Below are positions 54,700 to 62,323 of a stretch of DNA of 64,000 nt, one piece after another; the first letter of the stretch is position 1, and each line of letters begins with the position of its first letter. Origin of the DNA: an uncultured Clostridia bacterium (GTDB lineage Bacteria > Bacillota > Clostridia > Oscillospirales > Ruminococcaceae); NCBI GenBank assembly GCA_947624745.1, contig CANQLR010000003.1, positions 43,415 to 107,414 on the forward strand, given 5' to 3'. The notes below the pieces were generated by a model that was not told the DNA's origin, did not search any database, and saw only the letters and a list, made by a program, of their open reading frames with translations. The translations under genes were made by a program, and so were the position numbers.

Positions 54700-54718
54700 T
54701 AAAAAAACGAGCGGCGTG

Positions 54719-54758
54719 GCGCGTAAGTCCGGTTTTTCGGGCTTGCGCGTTATTTTTT
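54719..54758 (+). terminator. Leader terminator (attenuator) before the MATE gene
   Basis: A 12-13 bp hairpin (left arm 54719-54731, loop GTTTTT, right arm 54738-54750) followed by TATTTTTT. It lies between the promoter at 54670-54699 and the ribosome site of the MATE gene, with no upstream gene on this strand left to terminate, so it should act as an attenuator. Confidence 0.7.
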
Positions 54759-54779
54759 GCGCTCGTGCGGAGGTATTTT

Positions 54780-56186
54780 ATGACTTCAAACGATCAATCT
54801 TTTCTTCTGACGGACGGGCTCGGCAGGCTGATGAAAAAATACTCGCTGCCCTGCGTTGTGTCGCTTCTGGTCGGCGCGCTCTATAACATCGTCGACCAGA
54901 TATTCATCGCAAACGCCGACTATCTTGGCTCATACGGGAACGCCGCGAACACCGTAGTTTTCCCGCTGACCGTCATCGCGCTGGCGATCGCGGTGATGAT
55001 CGGCGACGGGTGCTGCGCGTTCGTGAGCTTAAAGCTCGGCAGCGGCGAGGAGGACGGGGCCTCGAACGGGGTCGGGCTCGCGGTCGGAATGAGCGTTATT
55101 TCAAGCGTTCTGCTCATGGCGGTGTACCTGATATTTGCGGATCAGCTGATAACCGTCTTTGGGGGAACGGTCAATGAGGAAACGTTCAGGCTCTCCCGCG
55201 AATATTTCTTCACGATAACCCTCGGCGTGCCGTTTTATATGTTCGGGCAGGCGATGAACCCTGTGATCCGCGCCGACGGGAGCCCGAAATTCGCGATGGC
55301 TTCGACCCTCGCGGGGGCGCTCACGAACATTATCTTGGACCCGATATTTATTTTCGCGCTCGGGTGGGGCATGACCGGGGCAGCGGCGGCGACAGTTTTA
55401 GGGCAGGTCGTGACGGCGGCTTCGGCAGTCTGGTATTTAAGAAAGCCCAAGGCGGTGAGCCTCACGAAAAAGAGCCTTAAATGGCGGGGCGACGTCGCGG
55501 GGAGGATGCTGTCGCTCGGGCTTTGCAGCTTTTTGGCGCAGGTCTCGCTCGTCGCGGCAATGGCGGCCATCAACAACATGGTGAGAAAATACGGCGCGCT
55601 GGACGAAGTCTTCGGGCAGGCGGAGTTCGCGCAGATACCGATGGCGGTCGTCGGGATCGTCATGAAGGTGTTCCAGATCGTCATCTCGATAGTCATCGGC
55701 ATGGCGGCGGGGTGCATACCGATCGTCGGGTACAACATGGGCGCGGGGCGGACGGGCCGCGTAAAAAGGCTGTTTGCGCGGCTGCTGATATGCGAGGCGG
55801 CAGTGGGGCTCGCGGCGCTTCTTTTGGTCGAGCTTTTCCCGGCGCAGCTGACGGTGATCTTCGGCGCGAAAAACGAGAGCGAGTTTTACACCGAGTTTGC
55901 GGTCCGCGCGTTTCGGGTGTATCTGTGCATGCTGCCGCTCGCGTGCGTGAACAAGGCGGCGTTTATTTTCCTCCAGGCGATGGGGAAGGCGGCCGCGTCG
56001 ACCGGGCTGTCGATGCTTCGGGAGATAGTTTTCGGGGTGGGGTTCGCGCTGCTGCTGCCGCTGTTTTTCGGGCTCGACGGGGTGCTGTGGTCGATGCCTG
56101 CGGCAGACCTGCTGACGGGGATAGTGACGGTGGGGGTAGTCGTGGGGGTGGGGAGAAGCAAGGGCGGCAGCGGCAAGGTGATGTAA
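54780..56186 (+). CDS. MATE-family efflux transporter
   Basis: A 468-residue multidrug/toxin extrusion pump with twelve helices; opening LPCVVSLLVGALYNIVDQIF, second half FLAQVSLVAAMAAINNMVRK. It is only distantly similar to the MATE protein at 46.3-47.8 kb. ATG 54780 follows GGAGG at 6 bases. It is expressed from a promoter with a leader terminator, which suggests induction by its substrate. No neighbouring regulator. It runs into a repeat region without a clear terminator. Confidence 0.88.
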   Translation: MTSNDQSFLLTDGLGRLMKKYSLPCVVSLLVGALYNIVDQIFIANADYLGSYGNAANTVVFPLTVIALAIAVMIGDGCCAFVSLKLGSGEEDGASNGVGLAVGMSVISSVLLMAVYLIFADQLITVFGGTVNEETFRLSREYFFTITLGVPFYMFGQAMNPVIRADGSPKFAMASTLAGALTNIILDPIFIFALGWGMTGAAAATVLGQVVTAASAVWYLRKPKAVSLTKKSLKWRGDVAGRMLSLGLCSFLAQVSLVAAMAAINNMVRKYGALDEVFGQAEFAQIPMAVVGIVMKVFQIVISIVIGMAAGCIPIVGYNMGAGRTGRVKRLFARLLICEAAVGLAALLLVELFPAQLTVIFGAKNESEFYTEFAVRAFRVYLCMLPLACVNKAAFIFLQAMGKAAASTGLSMLREIVFGVGFALLLPLFFGLDGVLWSMPAADLLTGIVTVGVVVGVGRSKGGSGKVM

Positions 56187-56872
56187 TGTGGTAAAGGGCA
56201 GGGGCTGCAGGGCGAAGCTCCGCGCGGCCGGGAAGCTTAGCTTCCCGGCACGCCGGACACGGAGTGTACGGAGGGGGCTTCGTATTCCTCGCAAAGTGCA
56301 GGGCCTGCAGGGCGAAGTCCCGGGCGCGCACGGAGTGCGCGCCACCCGCCGAGCAAGCTCGGCGGGTGAGGCGGCAGCGAAGCTGCCGCCTCGGGGCTTC
56401 GCCTCCGGTTTTCTGCGCAAAGATAGGCCCCCTCCCACCGGGAGGGGGCAAACGTGAGGTTGAAACTTGCTCAAGGGTCGGAGGGGGTGGGGCTGAAAAT
56501 AGAATGAGCGAGTTTGCGAGCGAATACCTTTTACGGCTTGCCCGAGCTCCGCTCAAACTTGCAGATTTTCAGCAAAGTTTGACGAGCGACCCCTCCCCAC
56601 CGGGGAGGGGCAGGGGAGGGGGCTAAAAATAGCATGAGCGAAGCGAATACCTTATGCGCAAGGTTGGGCTATATCAAGGTTGGATAAGGCGCAGGGAGGA
56701 GGGGCGAAGCCCTAATCGCGCTACCGCGTGCTTCCGCCGTCACAGCTATTTAGCGGATACTGCTAATTGACGATTCTCTACCTTTTTACAAGTATAGCGC
56801 GAGTCTTTACAACGGCGGACAAAGCCCACTCCGTTGGGCTTTGGGGCTTCGCCCGACCACCCCTCGCACCCC
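56187..56872. repeat. Second large block of dispersed GC-rich repeats
   Basis: No gene seen. Inverted copies of the units at 0.6-1.1 and 32.3-33.0 kb: CCCCTCCCACCGGGAGGGGG near 56430, GGGGCTAAAAATAGCATGAG and gcgaagcgaatacctta near 56620-56655, the GGCGGCAGC/GCTGCCGCC palindrome near 56372, and a block at 56690-56800 that corresponds in inverse to 790-900. A hairpin AAAGCCCA/TGGGCTTT lies at 56821-56840. Confidence 0.75.
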
Positions 56873-58435
56873 CTACCCCACCCTGACCCCGCCGTCGGGC
56901 GTTAGTTTTATCTCCGTCCTCATGAGCTCGGCGGCGGCGCGCTCGAGATAGAGCGTGTCCATCGAGCCGGCGGTCTCGTAGCAGGAGTGCATCGCGAGCT
57001 GCGCAAGGCCGATATCTACCGTCGGGACCGAAAGCCGGGTCGCGGAAATATTCCCGAGCGTTCCCCCGCCGGGAATGTCGGAGCGGTTCGAGTACGCCTG
57101 CACCGGAACGCCCGCCGCAAGGCAGATCTTTCTGAAAATGCCGTCAGAAAGGGCGTCGGTGGCGTAGGACTGCCGCGCCGTCTGCTTGATGACGATGCCG
57201 CCGTTCGGCTTCGGGGCGTTCACCGGGTCGGAAAGCTCGGGGTGATTCGGGTGAACGGCGTGGGCGTTGTCCGCGGAAACGCAAAAGCTCAAAGCCTCGG
57301 CGCGGTTTTTGTCAAGACCTAAGGAGCGGCATACTCTCTCGAAAACGCTTGTCAGGAAGTCGGAGTTTGCGCCCTGCTTGGTCGAGCTGCCGACCTCCTC
57401 GTTGTCGAAAACGCAGAGCATCGCAACCCTTTTCGGGCTGCCGCCGCTTAAAAAGCCGCGCAGGCCGGCGTAAACGCACTGCATATCGTCGAGGCGGGGA
57501 GACGAAACGAACTCCCCCGAATCGCCCCAGACGGCCCCCGGCATTTTGTTGTAAAGATAGAGCTCGGCGCTCAGAATGTCCTTCTGGCGGACGCCTGCCT
57601 GCTCGGCGGCGGCCTTCATCACGCTGCCCTTCGAGGCGAGGCTCCCCAAAAGCGGCAGAGTGTCGTGCTGTAAATTATAGGTATATCCGTCGTTGAGGCC
57701 CTTGTTCAGGTGCGGCGGGGTGTTCGGTATCACGAGGGTGAGCGCCGACAGGTCGACGTTCGCGGTCTTGATTCCGTCTCGGGTGTTTATGACGAGCCTT
57801 CCCGCCAGGGAAAGCGGCCTGTCGAACCATGTCGAAATTATCCCGCCGCCGTATTTTTCGGTGTTCAGGACGACGTAGCTGCCCGCCGCCTCCATCTCGA
57901 AATCGGGCTTGAGCTTGAACATCGGGCTGTCGCCGTGGGCGGAGAAGATGTTGAAGCCCTCCGGCTCGCTGCCGACCTTAAAGGCGATGACGCTCGACCC
58001 GTTTCGGACGACGAAGTATTTCCCGCCGGGCGAGACGTTCCAATCCTCCCACTCGTTCAGCTGCGCAAAGCCCTCGTTTGAAAGCTTTTGGGCGATATTC
58101 TCGGCGGCGTGGAATGCCGTCGGGCAGTCGGAAATAAATTTTATGAGCTTTTCGGCGCTCCCCCGCTGGTCGTTCATCTCGATCAGGCTGTCCTCCGCCG
58201 AGCCGGCGTCGGAGGAGGGCTCCATCGCGGTCGACAGCCCCAGAAGATACTCGCTCGAAACGTCGTAGAGCCGAGAGAGCTTCATTAAGACCTCCGGCGA
58301 GGGCGCCGAGACGTCCTTTTCGTATCTCGAAAGAGATTTGTTAGATATTCCCAGTGCGTCAAAAACGTCCATCTGGGACATTCCGCGGCGCTTTCTTGCC
58401 TTTCTTAAGCGTTCTCCGAGAGTTGACACGCTCAT
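56873..58435 (-). CDS. M18-family aminopeptidase with N-terminal XRE DNA-binding domain
   Basis: A 520-residue fusion. Residues about 1-65 are a complete Cro/C1-type helix-turn-helix (STLGERLRKARKRRGMSQMD, ALGISNKSLSRYEKDVSAPS); a linker (66-90) follows; from about 90 the protein is a full M18 aspartyl aminopeptidase (PTAFHAAENIAQKL) with metal ligands in SAHGDSPMF, CVFDNEEVGS, SADNAHAVHPNHP and the C-terminal MHSCYETAG. Free M18 enzymes form dodecamers and remove N-terminal acidic residues. AGGAGG abuts ATG 58435 with one base, whereas GTG 58429 has ideal spacing; both keep the HTH. Start overlaps the previous stop (ATGA). Confidence 0.88.
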   Translation of the reverse strand: MSVSTLGERLRKARKRRGMSQMDVFDALGISNKSLSRYEKDVSAPSPEVLMKLSRLYDVSSEYLLGLSTAMEPSSDAGSAEDSLIEMNDQRGSAEKLIKFISDCPTAFHAAENIAQKLSNEGFAQLNEWEDWNVSPGGKYFVVRNGSSVIAFKVGSEPEGFNIFSAHGDSPMFKLKPDFEMEAAGSYVVLNTEKYGGGIISTWFDRPLSLAGRLVINTRDGIKTANVDLSALTLVIPNTPPHLNKGLNDGYTYNLQHDTLPLLGSLASKGSVMKAAAEQAGVRQKDILSAELYLYNKMPGAVWGDSGEFVSSPRLDDMQCVYAGLRGFLSGGSPKRVAMLCVFDNEEVGSSTKQGANSDFLTSVFERVCRSLGLDKNRAEALSFCVSADNAHAVHPNHPELSDPVNAPKPNGGIVIKQTARQSYATDALSDGIFRKICLAAGVPVQAYSNRSDIPGGGTLGNISATRLSVPTVDIGLAQLAMHSCYETAGSMDTLYLERAAAELMRTEIKLTPDGGVRVG

Positions 58436-58914
58436 TCCTCCTTCATATCGGAAATTTCCTTTTTGTGCCGAAGATGTATTTTTATGTGCCCGATACCGAG
58501 CGCTATGACAAAGAGCATCAGCTGCGGCGTTTTCCCGAACACTGCCAGAAGCCCGAGCCCCGCGACCGGCAGCACCGCCCCCGGAACGGGTATCCCGAAA
58601 AGCGGCGCGTAGAAGCTTTCGAGAGTTTTTTCGCCGCGGAAATACCTCGCCCAAAAGACCTCGTAGAGCGCCATGCAGGCCGCCGAGGCCAGAAGCCAGA
58701 GCGTCCAAGGGCTTATCCCCGTCGGGTTAAGGTTCTTCGAGATTGGCGCTATCATCGTGATGCCGACCTGCCCCGTCATTTCGAGGACACGGAGCACCCT
58801 GTCCTCCGCGCCGAGCTTTTCGATCCCGGCGGGCTTATTTTTCAGATAAATTATATTCGGGACGTAAAGAAGCAGCAGCCAGATCAGGCCGACATAGGAA
58901 AAGCCGACCTCCAT
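58432..58914 (-). CDS. Small membrane protein of unknown function
   Basis: A 160-residue protein with about five membrane helices (7-25, 50-65, 75-92, 108-130, 135-150 approximately). No catalytic motif recognised; it resembles small uncharacterised integral membrane proteins of Firmicutes. ATG 58914 follows GGAGG. It starts one base after the mtnN stop and overlaps the aminopeptidase start by 4 bp. Confidence 0.7.
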   Translation of the reverse strand: MEVGFSYVGLIWLLLLYVPNIIYLKNKPAGIEKLGAEDRVLRVLEMTGQVGITMIAPISKNLNPTGISPWTLWLLASAACMALYEVFWARYFRGEKTLESFYAPLFGIPVPGAVLPVAGLGLLAVFGKTPQLMLFVIALGIGHIKIHLRHKKEISDMKEE

Positions 58915-58915
58915 T

Positions 58916-59593
58916 TTATGCCTCCAGAACTGCAAGAAGGGCCTTCACGCACTCCCCCGCGGCAAGCTCGACCGACCTTTCCGCCTCGGCCGCGCCGCCG
59001 AAAAGGCTGTCCGAGACGGCCTTTATCATCAGGACCGGCACTCCCGCGCGGTCGGCGGTGAGAAGTATCCCCGCGGCCTCCATCTCGCAGATGTCCGCGT
59101 TGTATTTTTCGTGGAGCTCCCGCTTTTTTTCGGGCGCGTCGATGAATTTGTCTCCCGAGGCGCAGATCACCCTTTTCATGCCCGGGACGGCCGAAAGGGC
59201 GCGCTCCAAAAGGGTCTTATCGGTTTCAAGATACACCGACGGGTAGTTTATATACCTTGCGCGCCCGCAGCCGTCGACCGGCGAGGTGTCGAAGTCGTAG
59301 TGCACCACCTTTTCGACCGCCACGGTGCGGCAAAGGGTCATCTCCTCGGTGAGGCCGCCGACAATTCCGTAATTTATTATCGCCTCAACGCCGTATTTCG
59401 TGATGAGAAGCTGCGCGGCGCCCGCGGCGTATATCTCTCCGGCGCCGGAGCGGGTGAGATAAATTTCGTTCTCCCCCGTTTTATAGACGCTAACCTCTAT
59501 CCCGGTGACCGTTTCGCGGCGACCGGGGCTGCCGAACGCCGCCATCGCCGACTCTATCTCCCGCTGCATGGCGACTATCATTCCTATGCGCAT
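58916..59593 (-). CDS. mtnN: 5'-methylthioadenosine/S-adenosylhomocysteine nucleosidase
   Basis: A 225-residue Pfs/MtnN enzyme that hydrolyses S-adenosylhomocysteine and methylthioadenosine to adenine and the thioribose product. MIVAMQREIESA carries the catalytic glutamate; CASGDKFI, CEMEAAGI and VSDSL form the ribose and base pockets. Its product from SAH is the substrate of LuxS, encoded 35 kb away. GGAGG precedes ATG. First gene of a three-gene overlapping operon. Confidence 0.93.
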   Translation of the reverse strand: MRIGMIVAMQREIESAMAAFGSPGRRETVTGIEVSVYKTGENEIYLTRSGAGEIYAAGAAQLLITKYGVEAIINYGIVGGLTEEMTLCRTVAVEKVVHYDFDTSPVDGCGRARYINYPSVYLETDKTLLERALSAVPGMKRVICASGDKFIDAPEKKRELHEKYNADICEMEAAGILLTADRAGVPVLMIKAVSDSLFGGAAEAERSVELAAGECVKALLAVLEA

Positions 59594-59634
59594 AAGTATT
59601 CCTCCAAAAAATTTTTATCTCTTTTTTCTTTTAT

Positions 59635-59663
59635 ATATTACCACTTTTCCGCAGGATTTTCAA
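59635..59663 (-). promoter_or_regulatory. Promoter of the mtnN operon
   Basis: Minus strand TTGAAA (59663-59658), 17-bp spacer, TAATAT (59640-59635). Confidence 0.7.
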
Positions 59664-59773
59664 CAGATTTTTCAAAACAAAACCGCAAAATTCCGAAAAA
59701 GTTCATAAAACAGTCACACTTTGAAAAAACAAAGGGTGTATAATAAGGGTAATCTTATTTTGGAGGGGAAATT

Positions 59774-60448
59774 ATGGCAAGAATTTTAATGGTAGACGAC
59801 GAGGCGAAGATACGCGAGGTCGTGAAGGAATACGCGACCTTCGAGGGCTATGAGGTCGTCGAGGCCGCCGACGGAATGGAAGCGGTCGAAAAGGTCAGGG
59901 AGGATCAGAGCTTCGACTGCATCATCATGGACATCATGATGCCGAAGCTGGACGGATATTCGGCCTGCAAGGAGATAAAAAAGATAAAGAATATCCCGGT
60001 CATCATGCTCTCGGCAAGGGGCGAGGAATACGACAAGCTGTTCGGGTTCGAGGTCGGTATCGACGACTATGTCGTGAAGCCGTTTTCCCCGAAGGAGCTC
60101 ATGGCGAGGATAAAGGTCGTCATTAAGCGCTCGGCAAAGGAGCCGGAGGAGGACGTCATAAGATACAAGGGGCTGGTCATAAACTTCGCCGCCCGCGACG
60201 TTATAATCGACGGCAAGCGCGCGCAGATGACCCCGAAGGAGTATGATATTCTCTTCTTCCTCGCGAAAAACATGAACATCGCGATGAGCCGCGAAAAGCT
60301 TTTGGAGGAGGTCTGGGGATTTGATTTCTACGGCGACGACAGGACCGTAGACACGCACATAAAGATGCTCAGAAACAGTCTCGGGCCGTATCGCGACCTT
60401 ATAGTTACGCTTCGCGGAATGGGGTATAAATTTGACAACATCAAATAA
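59774..60448 (+). CDS. OmpR/PhoB-family response regulator
   Basis: A 224-residue regulator. The receiver domain has D8/D9, the phosphoacceptor D53 (IIMDIMMPKLDG) and K in VVKPFSP; the C-terminal winged helix includes LTFLAKN-like FFLAKNMNIAMSREKLLEEV and RTVDTHIKMLRNSLG. TTTTGGAGGGG precedes ATG. A TATAAT (59739-59744) has no good -35, which would suit an activator-dependent, possibly autoregulated promoter. The kinase gene overlaps its 3' end. Confidence 0.93.
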   Translation: MARILMVDDEAKIREVVKEYATFEGYEVVEAADGMEAVEKVREDQSFDCIIMDIMMPKLDGYSACKEIKKIKNIPVIMLSARGEEYDKLFGFEVGIDDYVVKPFSPKELMARIKVVIKRSAKEPEEDVIRYKGLVINFAARDVIIDGKRAQMTPKEYDILFFLAKNMNIAMSREKLLEEVWGFDFYGDDRTVDTHIKMLRNSLGPYRDLIVTLRGMGYKFDNIK

Positions 60449-61865
60449 TTCCGGAAAAGGAAAAAAAGCGCTCTCGGTGCGCTCGACGATATGGGTGTAC
60501 TTTGCGGTCTTTACCGCGGCGATACTTATGCTCGTCTGGTTCTTCCAGGTGTTCACGCTCAAACAATATTACGAGATGTCGACGAGAACGAAGATACAGA
60601 AGATGGCCGACGTCATACGCATGCAATTCGACGGCGACTATCCGCTTTCGGTGAGGGATGTGGTGGAGGATCTTGCGTACAACAGCACCGCGACCATCGC
60701 CATCACCGACCTGAACGGCAACCTTGTTCTGGCGGCGGACCTTATGGGCGGGTTCTCGGTCCTGACTGCGGGAAACGGGTTTCGGCTCTTTGAGTTTGCA
60801 AAAAAGGTCACCGGCTCGGAGACGGGACGGTTCATGCAGGAGACCACCAACGCGCGCTTCGGCACCACCGAATATCTCTACGGCTCGAGCATCGACGACA
60901 ACTATCTCGTATTTATAAACACCTCGATGGAGCCGATCGGCCCCGCGGCGGAGATAATAAAGGAGCAGCTCATCTTCATCTCGATGCTGACGTTTTTCCT
61001 GATGCTCTTTATCTCGCTGATGCTCTCAAACCGGCTCTCTCGGCCCTTCAAGCAGATAACCGAGGGCGCGGAGGCGCTGGCCTCGGGGGATTACACCGTG
61101 CACTTCGAGGGCGGGGGATATGCCGAGATCAACGAGCTTTCGGACGCGCTTAACTACGCCGCCTCTGAGATATCGAAGGTCGACAGCTTAAGAAACGACC
61201 TTATCGCGAACGTTTCGCACGACTTAAGAACGCCGCTCACGATGATAAAAGCGTATGCCGAGATGATCAGGGACCTTTCGGGGGACAATCCCGAAAAGCG
61301 CGCCGAGCACCTCGGGGTCATAATCGACGAGTCGGACAGGCTTTCGGAGCTCGTCAACAACCTTTTGGAGCTCTCGAAGCTGCAAAACGGGGCGATAGAG
61401 CTCGAAAGGCACCAGTTCTCGCTTCAGGAGTTCATCTCGTCGGCGCTTTCGCGGTATGAGGTGCTGAAGGAGCGCGAGGGGTTCGAGTTCGTATTCGAGC
61501 CTGACGTGGACGTGATCTGCTACGGCGACGAGGCGAGGCTCGCGCAGGTGCTCTACAACTTTATAAATAACGCCGTTAATTATTCCGGCGATTCGCGGAA
61601 GATAATCATCCGCCAGAAAAACCTGCGGGACACCGTGAGGATCGAGGTCGTGGACTTCGGCGTCGGCATTGCGAGGGAGCGGCTGCCGCAGATATTCGAC
61701 CGCTACTACCGCGACGAGCGCACCAAGCGGGACGTCATCGGCTCGGGGCTGGGGCTGTCGATCGTCAAGGAGATCATGCGGCTGCACGGGCTGAAATTCG
61801 GCGTGCAGAGCGAGCTCGGCAAGGGCTCGACGTTCTGGTTCGAGATACAAAGGGCGGAGGAATAG
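60432..61865 (+). CDS. Sensor histidine kinase
   Basis: A 477-residue membrane kinase. Helices at about 20-42 and 178-198 enclose a 135-residue extracytoplasmic sensor domain; a HAMP linker follows, then the H box NVSHDLRTPLT (H263) and the ATP domain with N box (NFINNAVNYS), G1 (DFGVGIA) and G2 (GSGLGLSIV). The start is TTG 60432, overlapping the regulator by 17 bp; a GTG at 60478 is an alternative. The signal is not predictable. The pair has no target gene next to it other than the lipoprotein downstream. Confidence 0.93.
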   Translation: MTTSNNSGKGKKALSVRSTIWVYFAVFTAAILMLVWFFQVFTLKQYYEMSTRTKIQKMADVIRMQFDGDYPLSVRDVVEDLAYNSTATIAITDLNGNLVLAADLMGGFSVLTAGNGFRLFEFAKKVTGSETGRFMQETTNARFGTTEYLYGSSIDDNYLVFINTSMEPIGPAAEIIKEQLIFISMLTFFLMLFISLMLSNRLSRPFKQITEGAEALASGDYTVHFEGGGYAEINELSDALNYAASEISKVDSLRNDLIANVSHDLRTPLTMIKAYAEMIRDLSGDNPEKRAEHLGVIIDESDRLSELVNNLLELSKLQNGAIELERHQFSLQEFISSALSRYEVLKEREGFEFVFEPDVDVICYGDEARLAQVLYNFINNAVNYSGDSRKIIIRQKNLRDTVRIEVVDFGVGIARERLPQIFDRYYRDERTKRDVIGSGLGLSIVKEIMRLHGLKFGVQSELGKGSTFWFEIQRAEE

Positions 61866-61970
61866 GGGGAGACTGAGAATATAATAAAAAGCCGCCTCGA
61901 GGGGTAGCCCCGCATAAAACAACAAAACAAAAATTTTAATGCGGCGGTCTGCCAAAAGGGTGCTAAACAA

Positions 61971-62002
61971 AGCCATATCCGATCCCTCGGGTATGGCTTT
62001 TA
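61971..62002 (+). terminator. Terminator after the two-component system
   Basis: AGCCATA/TATGGCT stem followed by TTTTA. Confidence 0.75.
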
Positions 62003-62188
62003 CTTTATGTGATTATCTTTTCTTTAGCGCCAACGTCTTTTCCCCCGCCCGTTCGCCCTATTTTTCAAAATTTCGATCGCTTATCCGCGGGAAACGGCGC
62101 GGCTTTCGGGAGGAGGGGATGAGTGAGGGCGGTTGACGCTTTGCGCTGCGCCTCGGGCATGCTAAAACTCTGCAGAGCGCCGGGCGCC

Positions 62189-62213
62189 GGCGGGGTATGT
62201 GCCCCGCCTTTTT
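62189..62213 (+). terminator. Second terminator upstream of the lipoprotein gene
   Basis: GGCGGGG/CCCCGCC stem with TATGTG loop and five T residues. The 185 bp between the two terminators holds no gene that I can support. Confidence 0.85.
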
Positions 62214-62249
62214 GATTTTCGACCGCTTATGCTCGATTTTCGACCGTTT
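62214..62249 (+). promoter_or_regulatory. Direct repeats upstream of the lipoprotein promoter
   Basis: GATTTTCGACCGCTT (62214-62228) and GATTTTCGACCGTTT (62235-62249), 21 bp apart (two helical turns), ending 12 bp before the -35 box; the layout of a response-regulator or AraC-type activator site. Confidence 0.5.
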
Positions 62250-62261
62250 GTGCAAAATGGG

Positions 62262-62289
62262 TTGACGGGTGCCGGAGGATTTATACAAT
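62262..62289 (+). promoter_or_regulatory. Promoter of the lipoprotein gene
   Basis: TTGACG (62262-62267), 16-bp spacer, TACAAT (62284-62289). Confidence 0.65.
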
Positions 62290-62323
62290 TTAATTAAAAA
62301 TTGAAGGAATGCGGGGAAACGGT

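Noticed and set aside
58436..58708. Longer N-terminus of the HTH-M18 protein (extra 91 residues)
   Set aside because: The extra part overlaps the preceding membrane-protein gene, is low-complexity and has no ribosome site, whereas AGGAGG lies right before the chosen start.
61866..62323. Small gene between the kinase and the lipoprotein, e.g. five-codon frame after GGAGGAGGGG at 62119
   Set aside because: Too short to support; may be a chance ribosome-site-like purine stretch.
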